Source: Apostichopus japonicus
Taxonomy: Eukaryota; Echinodermata; Holothuroidea; Aspidochirotida; Stichopodidae
Assembly (NCBI RefSeq): GCF_037975245.1
Contig: NC_092564.1
Coordinates: 13,914,484 to 13,978,483, forward strand
Length of the DNA: 64,000 nt
Reading direction: 5' to 3'
Position numbers and translations under genes: made by a program. Positions 37,458 through 52,055 of this stretch are shown piece by piece. The number at the start of each line of letters is the position of its first letter. The first letter of the stretch is position 1. Under the pieces are notes generated by a model. That model saw only the letters and a program-made list of their open reading frames with translations. It did no database searches and was not told where the DNA came from.

Positions 37458-40400
37458 ATTTTGGTGGAAAAATGATATTTAATAACCATATTTTGACGTC
37501 ATTTCATATCAAATTTAAATGACTAAAGTTTGTTCGAAAGCCACTTTTGTCTCGGAAAAGGCGTGTACAGGGTGCTGGGAGTCTGTTATATCATCCTGAC
37601 AGGAATTTGAAAACTTTGATTTTTGGCCCAAATTCGACAATTTTGTAAGGCTATACTCTTATGATTTTGTTCGATTTTGGCCAAAATCACGACTTTTTTA
37701 ATTCTTCCCAAAATTGTACCTGCGGTGTGTGGCGCCCTTTTGATTCCATTCCATGTGAAAAGAGTAGTATAAACACTCATATTTTGGTGGAAAAATGATA
37801 TTTAATAACCATATTTTGACGCCATTTCATATCAAATTTAAATGACTAAAGTTTGTTCGAAAGCCACTTTTGTCTCGGAAAAGGCGTGTACAGGGTGCTG
37901 GGAGTCTGTAATATCATCCTGACAGGAATTTGAAAACTTTGATTTTTGGCCCAAATTCGACAATTTTGTAAGGCTATACCCTTATGATTTTGTTCGATTT
38001 TGGCCAAAATCACGACTTTTTTAATTCTTCCCAAATTTGTACCTGCGGTGTGTGGCGCCCTTTTGATTCCATTCCATGTGAAAAGAGTAGTATAAACACT
38101 CATATTTTGGTGGAAAAATGATATTTAATAACCATATTTTCACGTCATTTCATATCAAATTTAAATGACTAAAGCTTGTTCGAATGCCACTTTTGTCTCG
38201 GAAAAGGCCTGTACAGGGTGCTGGGAGTCTGTAATATCATCCTGACAGGAATTTGAAAACTTTGATTTTTGGCCCAAATTCGACAATTTTGTAAGGCTAT
38301 ACCCTTATGATTTTGTTCGATTTTGGCCAAAATCACGACTTTTTTAATTCTTCCCAAAATTGTACCTGCGGTGTGTGGCGCCCTTTTGATACCAATCCAT
38401 GTGAAAAAAGAAGTATAAACACTCATATTTTGGTGGAAACATGATATTTAATAACCATATTTTGACGTCATTTCATATCAAATTTAAATGACTAAAGCTT
38501 GTTCGAATGCCACTTTTGTCTCGGAAAAGGCCTGTACAGGGTGCTGGGAGTCTGTAATATCATCCTGACAGGAATTTGAAAACTTTGATTTTTGGCCCAA
38601 ATTCGACAATTTTGTAAGGCTATACTCTTATGATTTTGTTCGATTTTGGCCAAAATCACGACTTTTTTAATTCTTCCCAAAATTGTACCTGCGGTGTGTG
38701 GCGCCCTTTTGATTCCATTCCATGTGAAAAGAGTAGTATAAACACTCATATTTTGGTGGAAAAATGATATTTAATAACCATATTTTGACGCCATTTCATA
38801 TCAAATTTAAATGACTAAAGTTTGTTCGAATGCCACTTTTGTCTCGGAAAAGGCCTGTACAGGGTGCTGGGAGTCTGTAATATCATCCTGACAGGAATTT
38901 GAAAACTTTGATTTTTGGCCCAAATTCGACAATTTTGTAAGGCTATACCCTTATGATTTTGTTCGATTTTGGCCAAAATCACGACTTTTTTAATTCTTCC
39001 CAAAATTGTACCTGCGGTGTGTGGCGCCCTTTTGATTCCATTCCATGTGAAAAGAGTAGTATAAACACTCATATTTTGGTGGAAAAATGATATTTAATAA
39101 CCATATTTTGACGCCATTTCATATCAAATTTAAATGACTAAAGTTTGTTCGAATGCCACTTTTGTCTCGGAAAAGGCCTGTACAGGGTGCTGGGAGTCTG
39201 TAATATCATCCTGACAGGAATTTGAAAACTTTGATTTTTGGCCCAAATTCGACAATTTTGTAAGGCTATACCCTTATGATTTTTTTCGATTTTGGCCAAA
39301 ATCACGACTTTTTTAATTCTTCCCAAAATTGTACCTGCGGTGTGTGGCGCCCTTTTGATTCCATTCCATGTGAAAAAAGAAGTATAAACACTCATATTTT
39401 GGTGGAAAAATGATATTTAATAACCATATTTTGACGTCATTTCATATCAAATTTAAATGACTAAAGTTTGTTCGAAAGCCACTTTTGTCTCGGAAAAGGC
39501 CTGTACAGGGTGCTGGGAGTCTGTAATATCATCCTGACAGGAATTTGAAAACTTTGATTTTTGGCCCAAATTCGACAATTTTGTAAGGCTATACCCTTAT
39601 GATTTTGTTCGATTTTGGCCAAAATCACTACTTTTTTAATTCTTCCCAAAATTGTACCTGCGGTGTGTGGCGCCCTTTTGATTCCATTCCATGTGAAAAG
39701 TGTAGTATAAACACTCATATTTTGGTGGAAAAATGATATTTAATAACCATATTTTGACGTCATTTCATATCAAATTTAAATGACTAAAGTTTGTTCGAAT
39801 GCCACTTTTGTCTCGGAAAAGGCGTGTACAGGGTGCTGGGAGTCTGTTATATCATCCTGACAGGAATTTGAAAACTTTGATTTTTGGCCCAAATTCGACA
39901 ATTTTGTAAGGCTATACCCTTATGATTTTGTTCGATTTTGGCCAAAATCACGACTTTTTTAATTCTTCCCAAAATTGTACCTGCGGTGTGTGGCGCCCTT
40001 TTGATTCCATTCCATGTGAAAAAAGAAGTATAAACACTCATATTTTGGTGGAAAAATGATATTTAATAACCATATCTTGACGCCATTTCATATCAAATTT
40101 AAATGACTAAAGCTTGTTCGAATGCCACTTTTGTCTCGGAAAAGGCGTGTACAGGGTGCTGGGAGTCTGTAATATCATCCTGACAGGAATTTGAAAACTT
40201 TGATTTTTGGCCCAAATTCGACAATTTTGTAAGGCTATACCCTTATGATTTTGTTCGATTTTGGCCAAAATCACGACTTTTTTAATTCTTCCCAAAATTG
40301 TACCTGCGGTGTGTGGCGCCCTTTTGATTCCATTCCATGTGAAAAGTGTAGTATAAACACTCATATTTTGGTGGAAAAATGATATTTAATAACCATATTT

Positions 40401-40752
40401 TGACGTCATTTCATATCAAATTTAAACGACTAAAGTTTGTTCGAATGCCACTTTTGTCTCGGAAAAGGCGTGTACAGGGTGCTGGGAGTCTGTTATATCA
40501 TCCTGACAGGAATTTGAAAACTTTGATTTTTGGCCCAAATTCGACAATTTTGTAAGGCTATACCCTTATGATTTTGTTCGATTTTGGCCAAAATCACGAC
40601 TTTTTTAATTCTTCCCAAAATTGTACCTGCGGTGTGTGGCGCCCTTTTGATACCAATCCATGTGAAAAGAGTAGTATAAACACTCATATTTTAGTGGAAA
40701 AATGATATTAAATAACCATATTTTGACGCCATTTCATATCAAATTTAAATGA

Positions 40753-43700
40753 CTAAAGCTTGTTCGAATGCCACTTTTGTCTCGGAAAAGGCCTGTACAG
40801 GGTGCTGGGAGTCTGTAATATCATCCTGACAGGAATTTGAAAACTTTGATTTTTGGCCCAAATTCGACAATTTTGTAAGGCTATACCCTTATGATTTTGT
40901 TCGATTTTGGCCAAAATCACGACTTTTTTAATTCTTCCCAAAATTGTACCTGCGGTGTGTGGCGCCCTTTTGATACCAATCCATGTGAAAAAAGAAGTAT
41001 AAACACTCATATTTTGGTGGAAACATGATATTTAATAACCATATTTTGACGTCATTTCATATCAAATTTAAATGACTAAAGCTTGTTCGAATGCCACTTT
41101 TGTCTCGGAAAAGGCCTGTACAGGGTGCTGGGAGTCTGTAATATCATCCTGACAGGAATTTGAAAACTTTGATTTTTGGCCCAAATTCGACAATTTTGTA
41201 AGGCTATATACCCTTATGATTTTGTTCGATTTTGGCCAAAATCGCGACTTTTTTAATTCTTCCCAAAATTGTACCTGCGGTGTGTGGCGCCCTTTTGATT
41301 CCATTCCATGTGAAAAGAGTAGTATAAACACTCATATTTTGGTGGAAAAATGATATTTAATAACCATATTTTGACGCCATTTCATATCAAATTTAAATGA
41401 CTAAAGTTTGTTCGAATGCCACTTTTGTCTCGGAAAAGGCGTGTACAGGGTGCTGGGAGTCTGTTATATCATCCTGACAGGAATTTGAAAACTTTGATTT
41501 TTGGCCCAAATTCGACAATTTTGTAAGGCTATACCCTTATGATTTTGTTCGATTTTGGCCAAAATCACGACTTTTTTAATTCTTCCCAAAATTGTACCTG
41601 CGGTGTGTGGCGCCCTTTTGATACCAATCCATGTGAAAAAAGAAGTATAAACACTCATATTTTGGTGGAAACATGATATTTAATAACCATATTTTGACGT
41701 CATTTCATATCAAATTTAAATGACTAAAGCTTGTTCGAATGCCACTTTTGTCTCGGAAAAGGCCTGTACAGGGTGCTGGGAGTCTGTAATATCATCCTGA
41801 CAGGAATTTGAAAACTTTGATTTTTGGCCCAAATTCGACAATTTTGTAAGGCTATACCCTTATGATTTTGTTCGATTTTGGCCAAAATCACGACTTTTTA
41901 ATTCTTCCCAAAATTGTACCTGCGGTGTGTGGCGCCCTTTTGATACCAATCCATGTGAAAAAAGAAGTATAAACACTCATATTTTGGTGGAAAAATGATA
42001 TTTAATAACCATATTTTGACGTCATTTCATATCAAATTTAAATGACTAAAGCTTGTTCGAATGCCACTTTTGTCTCGGAAAAGGCCTGTACAGGGTGCTG
42101 GGAGTCTGTAATATCATCCTGACAGGAATTTGAAAACTTTGATTTTTGGCCCAAATTCGACAATTTTGTAAGGCTATACCCTTATGATTTTGTTCGATTT
42201 TGGCCAAAATCGCGACTTTTTTAATTCTTCCCAAAATTGTACCTGCGGTGTGTGGCGCCCTTTTGATTCCATTCCATGTGAAAAGAGTAGTATAAACACT
42301 CATATTTTGGTGGAAAAATGATATTTAATAACCATATTTTGACGTCATTTCATATCAAATTTAAACGACTAAAGTTTGTTCGAATGCCACTTTTGTCTCG
42401 GAAAAGGCGTGTACAGGGTGCTGGGAGTCTGTTATATCATCCTGACAGGAATTTGAAAACTTTGATTTTTGGCCCAAATTCGACAATTTTGTAAGGCTAT
42501 ACCCTTATGATTTTGTTCGATTTTGGCCAAAATCACGACTTTTTTAATTCTTCCCAAAATTGTACCTGCGGTGTGTGGCGCCCTTTTGATACCAATCCAT
42601 GTGAAAAAAGAAGTATAAACACTCATATTTTGGTGGAAACATGATATTTAATAACCATATTTTGACGTCATTTCATATCAAATTTAAATGACTAAAGCTT
42701 GTTCGAATGCCACTTTTGTCTCGGAAAAGGCCTGTACAGGGTGCTGGGAGTCTGTAATATCATCCTGACAGGAATTTGAAAACTTTGATTTTTGGCCCAA
42801 ATTCGACAATTTTGTAAGGCTATACCCTTATGATTTTGTTCGATTTTGGCCAAAATCACGACTTTTTTAATTCTTCCCAAAATTGTACCTGCGGTGTGTG
42901 GCGCCCTTTTGATACCAATCCATGTGAAAAAAGAAGTATAAACACTCATATTTTGGTGGAAACATGATATTTAATAACCATATTTTGACGTCATTTCATA
43001 TCAAATTTAAATGACTAAAGCTTGTTCGAATGCCACTTTTGTCTCGGAAAAGGCCTGTACAGGGTGCTGGGAGTCTGTAATATCATCCTGACAGGAATTT
43101 GAAAACTTTGATTTTTGGCCCAAATTCGACAATTTTGTAAGGCTATATACCCTTATGATTTTGTTCGATTTTGGCCAAAATCGCGACTTTTTTAATTCTT
43201 CCCAAAATTGTACCTGCGGTGTGTGGCGCCCTTTTGATTCCATTCCATGTGAAAAGAGTAGTATAAACACTCATATTTTGGTGGAAAAATGATATTTAAT
43301 AACCATATTTTGACGCCATTTCATATCAAATTTAAATGACTAAAGTTTGTTCGAATGCCACTTTTGTCTCGGAAAAGGCGTGTACAGGGTGCTGGGAGTC
43401 TGTTATATCATCCTGACAGGAATTTGAAAACTTTGATTTTTGGCCCAAATTCGACAATTTTGTAAGGCTATACCCTTATGATTTTGTTCGATTTTGGCCA
43501 AAATCACGACTTTTTTAATTCTTCCCAAAATTGTACCTGCGGTGTGTGGCGCCCTTTTGATACCAATCCATGTGAAAAAAGAAGTATAAACACTCATATT
43601 TTGGTGGAAACATGATATTTAATAACCATATTTTGACGTCATTTCATATCAAATTTAAATGACTAAAGCTTGTTCGAATGCCACTTTTGTCTCGGAAAAG

Positions 43701-46700
43701 GCCTGTACAGGGTGCTGGGAGTCTGTAATATCATCCTGACAGGAATTTGAAAACTTTGATTTTTGGCCCAAATTCGACAATTTTGTAAGGCTATACCCTT
43801 ATGATTTTGTTCGATTTTGGCCAAAATCACGACTTTTTTAATTCTTCCCAAAATTGTACCTGCGGTGTGTGGCGCCCTTTTGATACCAATCCATGTGAAA
43901 AAAGAAGTATAAACACTCATATTTTGGTGGAAACATGATATTTAATAACCATATTTTGACGTCATTTCATATCAAATTTAAATGACTAAAGCTTGTTCGA
44001 ATGCCACTTTTGTCTCGGAAAAGGCCTGTACAGGGTGCTGGGAGTCTGTAATATCATCCTGACAGGAATTTGAAAACTTTGATTTTTGGCCCAAATTCGA
44101 CAATTTTGTAAGGCTATATACCCTTATGATTTTGTTCGATTTTGGCCAAAATCGCGACTTTTTTAATTCTTCCCAAAATTGTACCTGCGGTGTGTGGCGC
44201 CCTTTTGATTCCATTCCATGTGAAAAGAGTAGTATAAACACTCATATTTTGGTGGAAAAATGATATTTAATAACCATATTTTGACGCCATTTCATATCAA
44301 ATTTAAATGACTAAAGTTTGTTCGAATGCCACTTTTGTCTCGGAAAAGGCGTGTACAGGGTGCTGGGAGTCTGTTATATCATCCTGACAGGAATTTGAAA
44401 ACTTTGATTTTTGGCCCAAATTCGACAATTTTGTAAGGCTATACCCTTATGATTTTGTTCGATTTTGGCCAAAATCACGACTTTTTTAATTCTTCCCAAA
44501 ATTGTACCTGCGGTGTGTGGCGCCCTTTTGATACCAATCCATGTGAAAAAAGAAGTATAAACACTCATATTTTGGTGGAAACATGATATTTAATAACCAT
44601 ATTTTGACGTCATTTCATATCAAATTTAAATGACTAAAGCTTGTTCGAATGCCACTTTTGTCTCGGAAAAGGCCTGTACAGGGTGCTGGGAGTCTGTAAT
44701 ATCATCCTGACAGGAATTTGAAAACTTTGATTTTTGGCCCAAATTCGACAATTTTGTAAGGCTATACCCTTATGATTTTGTTCGATTTTGGCCAAAATCG
44801 CGACTTTTTTAATTCTTCCCAAAATTGTACCTGCGGTGTGTGGCGCCCTTTTGATTCCATTCCATGTGAAAAGAGTAGTATAAACACTCATATTTTGGTG
44901 GAAAAATGATATTTAATAACCATATTTTGACGCCATTTCATATCAAATTTAAATGACTAAAGTTTGTTCGAATGCCACTTTTGTCTCGGAAAAGGCCTGT
45001 ACAGGGTGCTGGGAGTCTGTAATATCATCCTGACAGGAATTTGAAAACTTTGATTTTTGGCCCAAATTCGACAATTTTGTAAGGCTATACCCTTATGATT
45101 TTGTTCGATTTTGGCCAAAATCACGACTTTTATAATTCTTCCCAAAATTGTACCTGCGGTGTGTGGCGCCCTTTTGATTCCATTCCATGTGAAAAGAGTA
45201 GTATAAACACTCATATTTTGGTGGAAAAATGATATTTAATAACCATATTTTGACGCCATTTCATATCAAATTTAAATGACTAAAGTTTGTTCGAATGCCA
45301 CTTTTGTCTCGGAAAAGGCCTGTACAGGGTGCTGGGAGTCTGTAATATCATCCTGACAGGAATTTGAAAACTTTGATTTTTGGCCCAAATTCGACAATTT
45401 TGTAAGGCTATACCCTTATGATTTTGTTCGATTTTGGCCAAAATCACGACTTTTTTAATTCTTCCCAAAATTGTACCTGCGGTGTGTGGCGCCCTTTTGA
45501 TACCAATCCATGTGAAAAAAGAAGTATAAACACTCATATTTTGGTGGAAACATGATATTTAATAACCATATTTTGACGTCATTTCATATCAAATTTAAAT
45601 GACTAAAGCTTGTTCGAATGCCACTTTTGTCTCGGAAAAGGCCTGTACAGGGTGCTGGGAGTCTGTAATATCATCCTGACAGGAATTTGAAAACTTTGAT
45701 TTTTGGCCCAAATTCGACAATTTTGTAAGGCTATACCCTTATGATTTTGTTCGATTTTGGCCAAAATCACGACTTTTTTAATTCTTCCCAAAATTGTACC
45801 TGCGGTGTGTGGCGCCCTTTTGATACCAATCCATGTGAAAAAAGAAGTATAAACACTCATATTTTGGTGGAAACATGATATTTAATAACCATATTTTGAC
45901 GTCATTTCATATCAAATTTAAATGACTAAAGCTTGTTCGAATGCCACTTTTGTCTCGGAAAAGGCCTGTACAGGGTGCTGGGAGTCTGTAATATCATCCT
46001 GACAGGAATTTGAAAACTTTGATTTTTGGCCCAAATTCGACAATTTTGTAAGGCTATATACCCTTATGATTTTGTTCGATTTTGGCCAAAATCGCGACTT
46101 TTTTAATTCTTCCCAAAATTGTACCTGCGGTGTGTGGCGCCCTTTTGATTCCATTCCATGTGAAAAGAGTAGTATAAACACTCATATTTTGGTGGAAAAA
46201 TGATATTTAATAACCATATTTTGACGCCATTTCATATCAAATTTAAATGACTAAAGTTTGTTCGAATGCCACTTTTGTCTCGGAAAAGGCGTGTACAGGG
46301 TGCTGGGAGTCTGTTATATCATCCTGACAGGAATTTGAAAACTTTGATTTTTGGCCCAAATTCGACAATTTTGTAAGGCTATACCCTTATGATTTTGTTC
46401 GATTTTGGCCAAAATCACGACTTTTTTAATTCTTCCCAAAATTGTACCTGCGGTGTGTGGCGCCCTTTTGATACCAATCCATGTGAAAAAAGAAGTATAA
46501 ACACTCATATTTTGGTGGAAACATGATATTTAATAACCATATTTTGACGTCATTTCATATCAAATTTAAATGACTAAAGCTTGTTCGAATGCCACTTTTG
46601 TCTCGGAAAAGGCCTGTACAGGGTGCTGGGAGTCTGTAATATCATCCTGACAGGAATTTGAAAACTTTGATTTTTGGCCCAAATTCGACAATTTTGTAAG

Positions 46701-48190
46701 GCTATACCCTTATGATTTTGTTCGATTTTGGCCAAAATCACGACTTTTTTAATTCTTCCCAAAATTGTACCTGCGGTGTGTGGCGCCCTTTTGATACCAA
46801 TCCATGTGAAAAAAGAAGTATAAACACTCATATTTTGGTGGAAACATGATATTTAATAACCATATTTTGACGTCATTTCATATCAAATTTAAATGACTAA
46901 AGCTTGTTCGAATGCCACTTTTGTCTCGGAAAAGGCCTGTACAGGGTGCTGGGAGTCTGTAATATCATCCTGACAGGAATTTGAAAACTTTGATTTTTGG
47001 CCCAAATTCGACAATTTTGTAAGGCTATATACCCTTATGATTTTGTTCGATTTTGGCCAAAATCGCGACTTTTTTAATTCTTCCCAAAATTGTACCTGCG
47101 GTGTGTGGCGCCCTTTTGATTCCATTCCATGTGAAAAGAGTAGTATAAACACTCATATTTTGGTGGAAAAATGATATTTAATAACCATATTTTGACGCCA
47201 TTTCATATCAAATTTAAATGACTAAAGTTTGTTCGAATGCCACTTTTGTCTCGGAAAAGGCGTGTACAGGGTGCTGGGAGTCTGTTATATCATCCTGACA
47301 GGAATTTGAAAACTTTGATTTTTGGCCCAAATTCGACAATTTTGTAAGGCTATACCCTTATGATTTTGTTCGATTTTGGCCAAAATCACGACTTTTTTAA
47401 TTCTTCCCAAAATTGTACCTGCGGTGTGTGGCGCCCTTTTGATACCAATCCATGTGAAAAAAGAAGTATAAACACTCATATTTTGGTGGAAACATGATAT
47501 TTAATAACCATATTTTGACGTCATTTCATATCAAATTTAAATGACTAAAGCTTGTTCGAATGCCACTTTTGTCTCGGAAAAGGCCTGTACAGGGTGCTGG
47601 GAGTCTGTAATATCATCCTGACAGGAATTTGAAAACTTTGATTTTTGGCCCAAATTCGACAATTTTGTAAGGCTATACCCTTATGATTTTGTTCGATTTT
47701 GGCCAAAATCGCGACTTTTTTAATTCTTCCCAAAATTGTACCTGCGGTGTGTGGCGCCCTTTTGATTCCATTCCATGTGAAAAGAGTAGTATAAACACTC
47801 ATATTTTGGTGGAAAAATGATATTTAATAACCATATTTTGACGCCATTTCATATCAAATTTAAATGACTAAAGTTTGTTCGAATGCCACTTTTGTCTCGG
47901 AAAAGGCCTGTACAGGGTGCTGGGAGTCTGTAATATCATCCTGACAGGAATTTGAAAACTTTGATTTTTGGCCCAAATTCGACAATTTTGTAAGGCTATA
48001 CCCTTATGATTTTGTTCGATTTTGGCCAAAATCACGACTTTTATAATTCTTCCCAAAATTGTACCTGCGGTGTGTGGCGCCCTTTTGATTCCATTCCATG
48101 TGAAAAGAGTAGTATAAACACTCATATTTTGGTGGAAAAATGATATTTAATAACCATATTTTGACGCCATTTCATATCAAATTTAAATGA
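40753..48190 (+). repeat. Nested repeats of 971 bp and 2911 bp marked by a TA insertion
   Basis: Monomers with an extra TA (GGCTATATACCC) occur near 41204, 43143, 44114, 46054 and 47025. Spacing of 971 bp defines a trimer of two normal units plus one +2 unit. The interval of about 42692-45280 is repeated at 45603-48190 with a constant 2911-bp offset, including the TTTTATAAT monomer (near 45130 and 48041). Confidence 0.75.
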
Positions 48191-51097
48191 CTAAAGTTTG
48201 TTCGAATGCCACTTTTGTCTCGGAAAAGGCCTGTACAGGGTGCTGGGAGTCTGTAATATCATCCTGACAGGAATTTGAAAACTTTGATTTTTGGCCCAAA
48301 TTCGACAATTTTGTAAGGCTATACCCTTATGATTTTGTTCGATTTTGGCCAAAATCACGACTTCTTTAATTCTTCCCAAAATTGTACCTGCGGTGTGTGG
48401 CGCCCTTTTGATTCCATTCCATGTGAAAAAAGAAGTATAAACACTCATATTTTGGTGGAAAAATGATATTTAATAACCATATTTTGACGTCATTTCATAT
48501 CAAATTTAAATGACTAAAGTTTGTTCGAAAGCCACTTTTGTCTCGGAAAAGGCGTGTACAGGGTGCTGGGAGTCTGTTATATCATCCTGACAGGAATTTG
48601 AAAACTTTGATTTTTGGCCCAAATTCGACAATTTTGTAAGGCTATACTCTTATGATTTTGTTCGATTTTGGCCAAAATCACGACTTTTTTAATTCTTCCC
48701 AAAATTGTACCTGCGGTGTGTGGCGCCCTTTTGATTCCATTCCATGTGAAAAGAGTAGTATAAACACTCATATTTTGGTGGAAAAATGATATTTAATAAC
48801 CATATTTTGACGCCATTTCATATCAATTTTAAATGACTAAAGCTTGTTCGAATGCCACTTTTGTCTCGGAAAAGGCCTGTACAGGGGGCTGGGAGTCTGT
48901 TATATCATCCTGACAGGAATTTGAAAACTCTCATTTTTGGCCCAAATCCGACAATTTTGTAAGGCTATACCCTTATGATTTTGTTCGATTTTGGCCAAAA
49001 TCACGACTTTTTTAATTCTTCCCAAATTTGTACCTGCGGTGTGTGGCGCCCTTTTGATTCCATTCCATGTGAAAAGAGTAGTATAAACACTCATATTTTG
49101 GTGGAAAAATGATATTTAATAACCATATTTTGACGCCATTTCATATCAAATTTAAATGACTAAAGCTTGTTCGAATGCCACTTTTGTCTCGGAAAAGGCC
49201 TGTACAGGGTGCTGGGAGTCTGTAATATCATCCTGACAGGAATTTGAAAACTTTGATTTTTGGCCCAAATTCGACAATTTTGTAAGGCTATACCCTTATG
49301 ATTTTGTTCGATTTTGGCCAAAATCACGACTTTTTTAATTCTTCCCAAAATTGTACCTGCGGTGTGTGGCGCCCTTTTGATTCCATTCCATGTGAAAAGA
49401 GTAGTATAAACACTCATATTTTGGTGGAAAAATGATATTTAATAACCATATTTTGACGCCATTTCATATCAAATTTAAATGACTAAAGTTTGTTCGAATG
49501 CCACTTTTGTCTCGGAAAAGGCCTGTACAGGGTGCTGGGAGTCTGTAATATCATCCTGACAGGAATTTGAAAACTTTGATTTTTGGCCCAAATTCGACAA
49601 TTTTGTAAGGCTATACCCTTATGATTTTGTTCGATTTTGGCCAAAATCACGACTTTTATAATTCTTCCCAAAATTGTACCTGCGGTGTGTGGCGCCCTTT
49701 TGATTCCATTCCATGTGAAAAGAGTAGTATAAACACTCATATTTTGGTGGAAAAATGATATTTAATAACCATATTTTGACGCCATTTCATATCAAATTTA
49801 AATGACTAAAGTTTGTTCGAATGCCACTTTTGTCTCGGAAAAGGCCTGTACAGGGTGCTGGGAGTCTGTAATATCATCCTGACAGGAATTTGAAAACTTT
49901 GATTTTTGGCCCAAATTCGACAATTTTGTAAGGCTATACCCTTATGATTTTGTTCGATTTTGGCCAAAATCACGACTTCTTTAATTCTTCCCAAAATTGT
50001 ACCTGCGGTGTGTGGCGCCCTTTTGATTCCATTCCATGTGAAAAAAGAAGTATAAACACTCATATTTTGGTGGAAAAATGATATTTAATAACCATATTTT
50101 GACGTCATTTCATATCAAATTTAAATGACTAAAGTTTGTTCGAAAGCCACTTTTGTCTCGGAAAAGGCGTGTACAGGGTGCTGGGAGTCTGTTATATCAT
50201 CCTGACAGGAATTTGAAAACTTTGATTTTTGGCCCAAATTCGACAATTTTGTAAGGCTATACTCTTATGATTTTGTTCGATTTTGGCCAAAATCACGACT
50301 TTTTTAATTCTTCCCAAAATTGTACCTGCGGTGTGTGGCGCCCTTTTGATTCCATTCCATGTGAAAAGAGTAGTATAAACACTCATATTTTGGTGGAAAA
50401 ATGATATTTAATAACCATATTTTGACGCCATTTCATATCAATTTTAAATGACTAAAGCTTGTTCGAATGCCACTTTTGTCTCGGAAAAGGCCTGTACAGG
50501 GGGCTGGGAGTCTGTTATATCATCCTGACAGGAATTTGAAAACTCTCATTTTTGGCCCAAATCCGACAATTTTGTAAGGCTATACCCTTATGATTTTGTT
50601 CGATTTTGGCCAAAATCACGACTTTTTTAATTCTTCCCAAATTTGTACCTGCGGTGTGTGGCGCCCTTTTGATTCCATTCCATGTGAAAAGAGTAGTATA
50701 AACACTCATATTTTGGTGGAAAAATGATATTTAATAACCATATTTTGACGCCATTTCATATCAAATTTAAATGACTAAAGCTTGTTCGAATGCCACTTTT
50801 GTCTCGGAAAAGGCCTGTACAGGGTGCTGGGAGTCTGTAATATCATCCTGACAGGAATTTGAAAACTTTGATTTTTGGCCCAAATTCGACAATTTTGTAA
50901 GGCTATACCCTTATGATTTTGTTCGATTTTGGCCAAAATCACGACTTTTTTAATTCTTCCCAAAATTGTACCTGCGGTGTGTGGCGCCCTTTTGATTCCA
51001 TTCCATGTGAAAAGAGTAGTATAAACACTCATATTTTGGTGGAAAAATGATATTTAATAACCATATTTTGACGCCATTTCATATCAAATTTAAATGA
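47868..51097 (+). repeat. Five-monomer tandem duplication (1615 bp)
   Basis: Private variants are all repeated 1615 bases apart: GACTTCTTTAATTC at 48360 and 49975, ATACTCTTATG near 48646 and 50261, ATCAATTTTAAATG near 48822 and 50437, and CAGGGGGCTGG near 48883 and 50498. The duplication looks very recent. Confidence 0.75.
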
Positions 51098-52055
51098 CTA
51101 AAGTTTGTTCGAAAGCCACTTTTGTCTCGGAAAAGGCCTGTACAGGGTGCTGGGAGTCTGTAATATCATCCTGACAGGAATTTGAAAACTTTGATTTTTG
51201 GCCCAAATTCGACAATTTTGTAAGGCTATACCCTTATGATTTTGTTCGATTTTGGCCAAAATCACGACTTTTTTAATTCTTCCCAAAATTGTACCTGCGG
51301 TGTGTGGCGCCCTTTTGATTCCATTCCATGTGAAAAGAGTAGTATAAACACTCATATTTTGGTGGAAAAATGATATTTAATAACCATATTTTGACGCCAT
51401 TTCATATCAAATTTAAATGACTAAAGCTTGTTCGAATGCCACTTTTGTCTCGGAAAAGGCGTGTACAGGGTGCTGGGAGTCTGTTATATCATCCTGACAG
51501 GAATTTGAAAACTCTCATTTTTGGCCCAAATCCGACAATTTTGTAAGGCTATACCCTTATGATTTTGTTCGATTTTGGCCAAAATCACGACTTTTTTAAT
51601 TCTTCCCAAATTTGTACCTGCGGTGTGTGGCGCCCTTTTGATTCCATTCCATGTGAAAAGAGTAGTATAAACACTCATATTTTGGTGGAAAAATGATATT
51701 TAATAACCATATTTTGACGCCATTTCATATCAAATTTAAATGACTAAAGTTTGTTCGAATGCCACTTTTGTCTCGGAAAAGGCGTGTACAGGGTGCTGGG
51801 AGTCTGTTATATCATCCTGACAGGAATTTGTAAACTTTGATTTTTGGCCCAAATTCGACAATTTTGTAAGGCTATACCCTTATGATTTTGGCCAAAATCA
51901 CGACTTTTTTAATTCTTCCCAAAATTGTACCTGCGGTGTGTGGCGCCCTTTTGATTCCATTCCATGTGAAAAGAGTAGTATAAACACTCATATTTTGGTG
52001 GAAAAATGATATTTAAAACCATATTTTGACGCGATTTCATATCAAATTTAAATGA

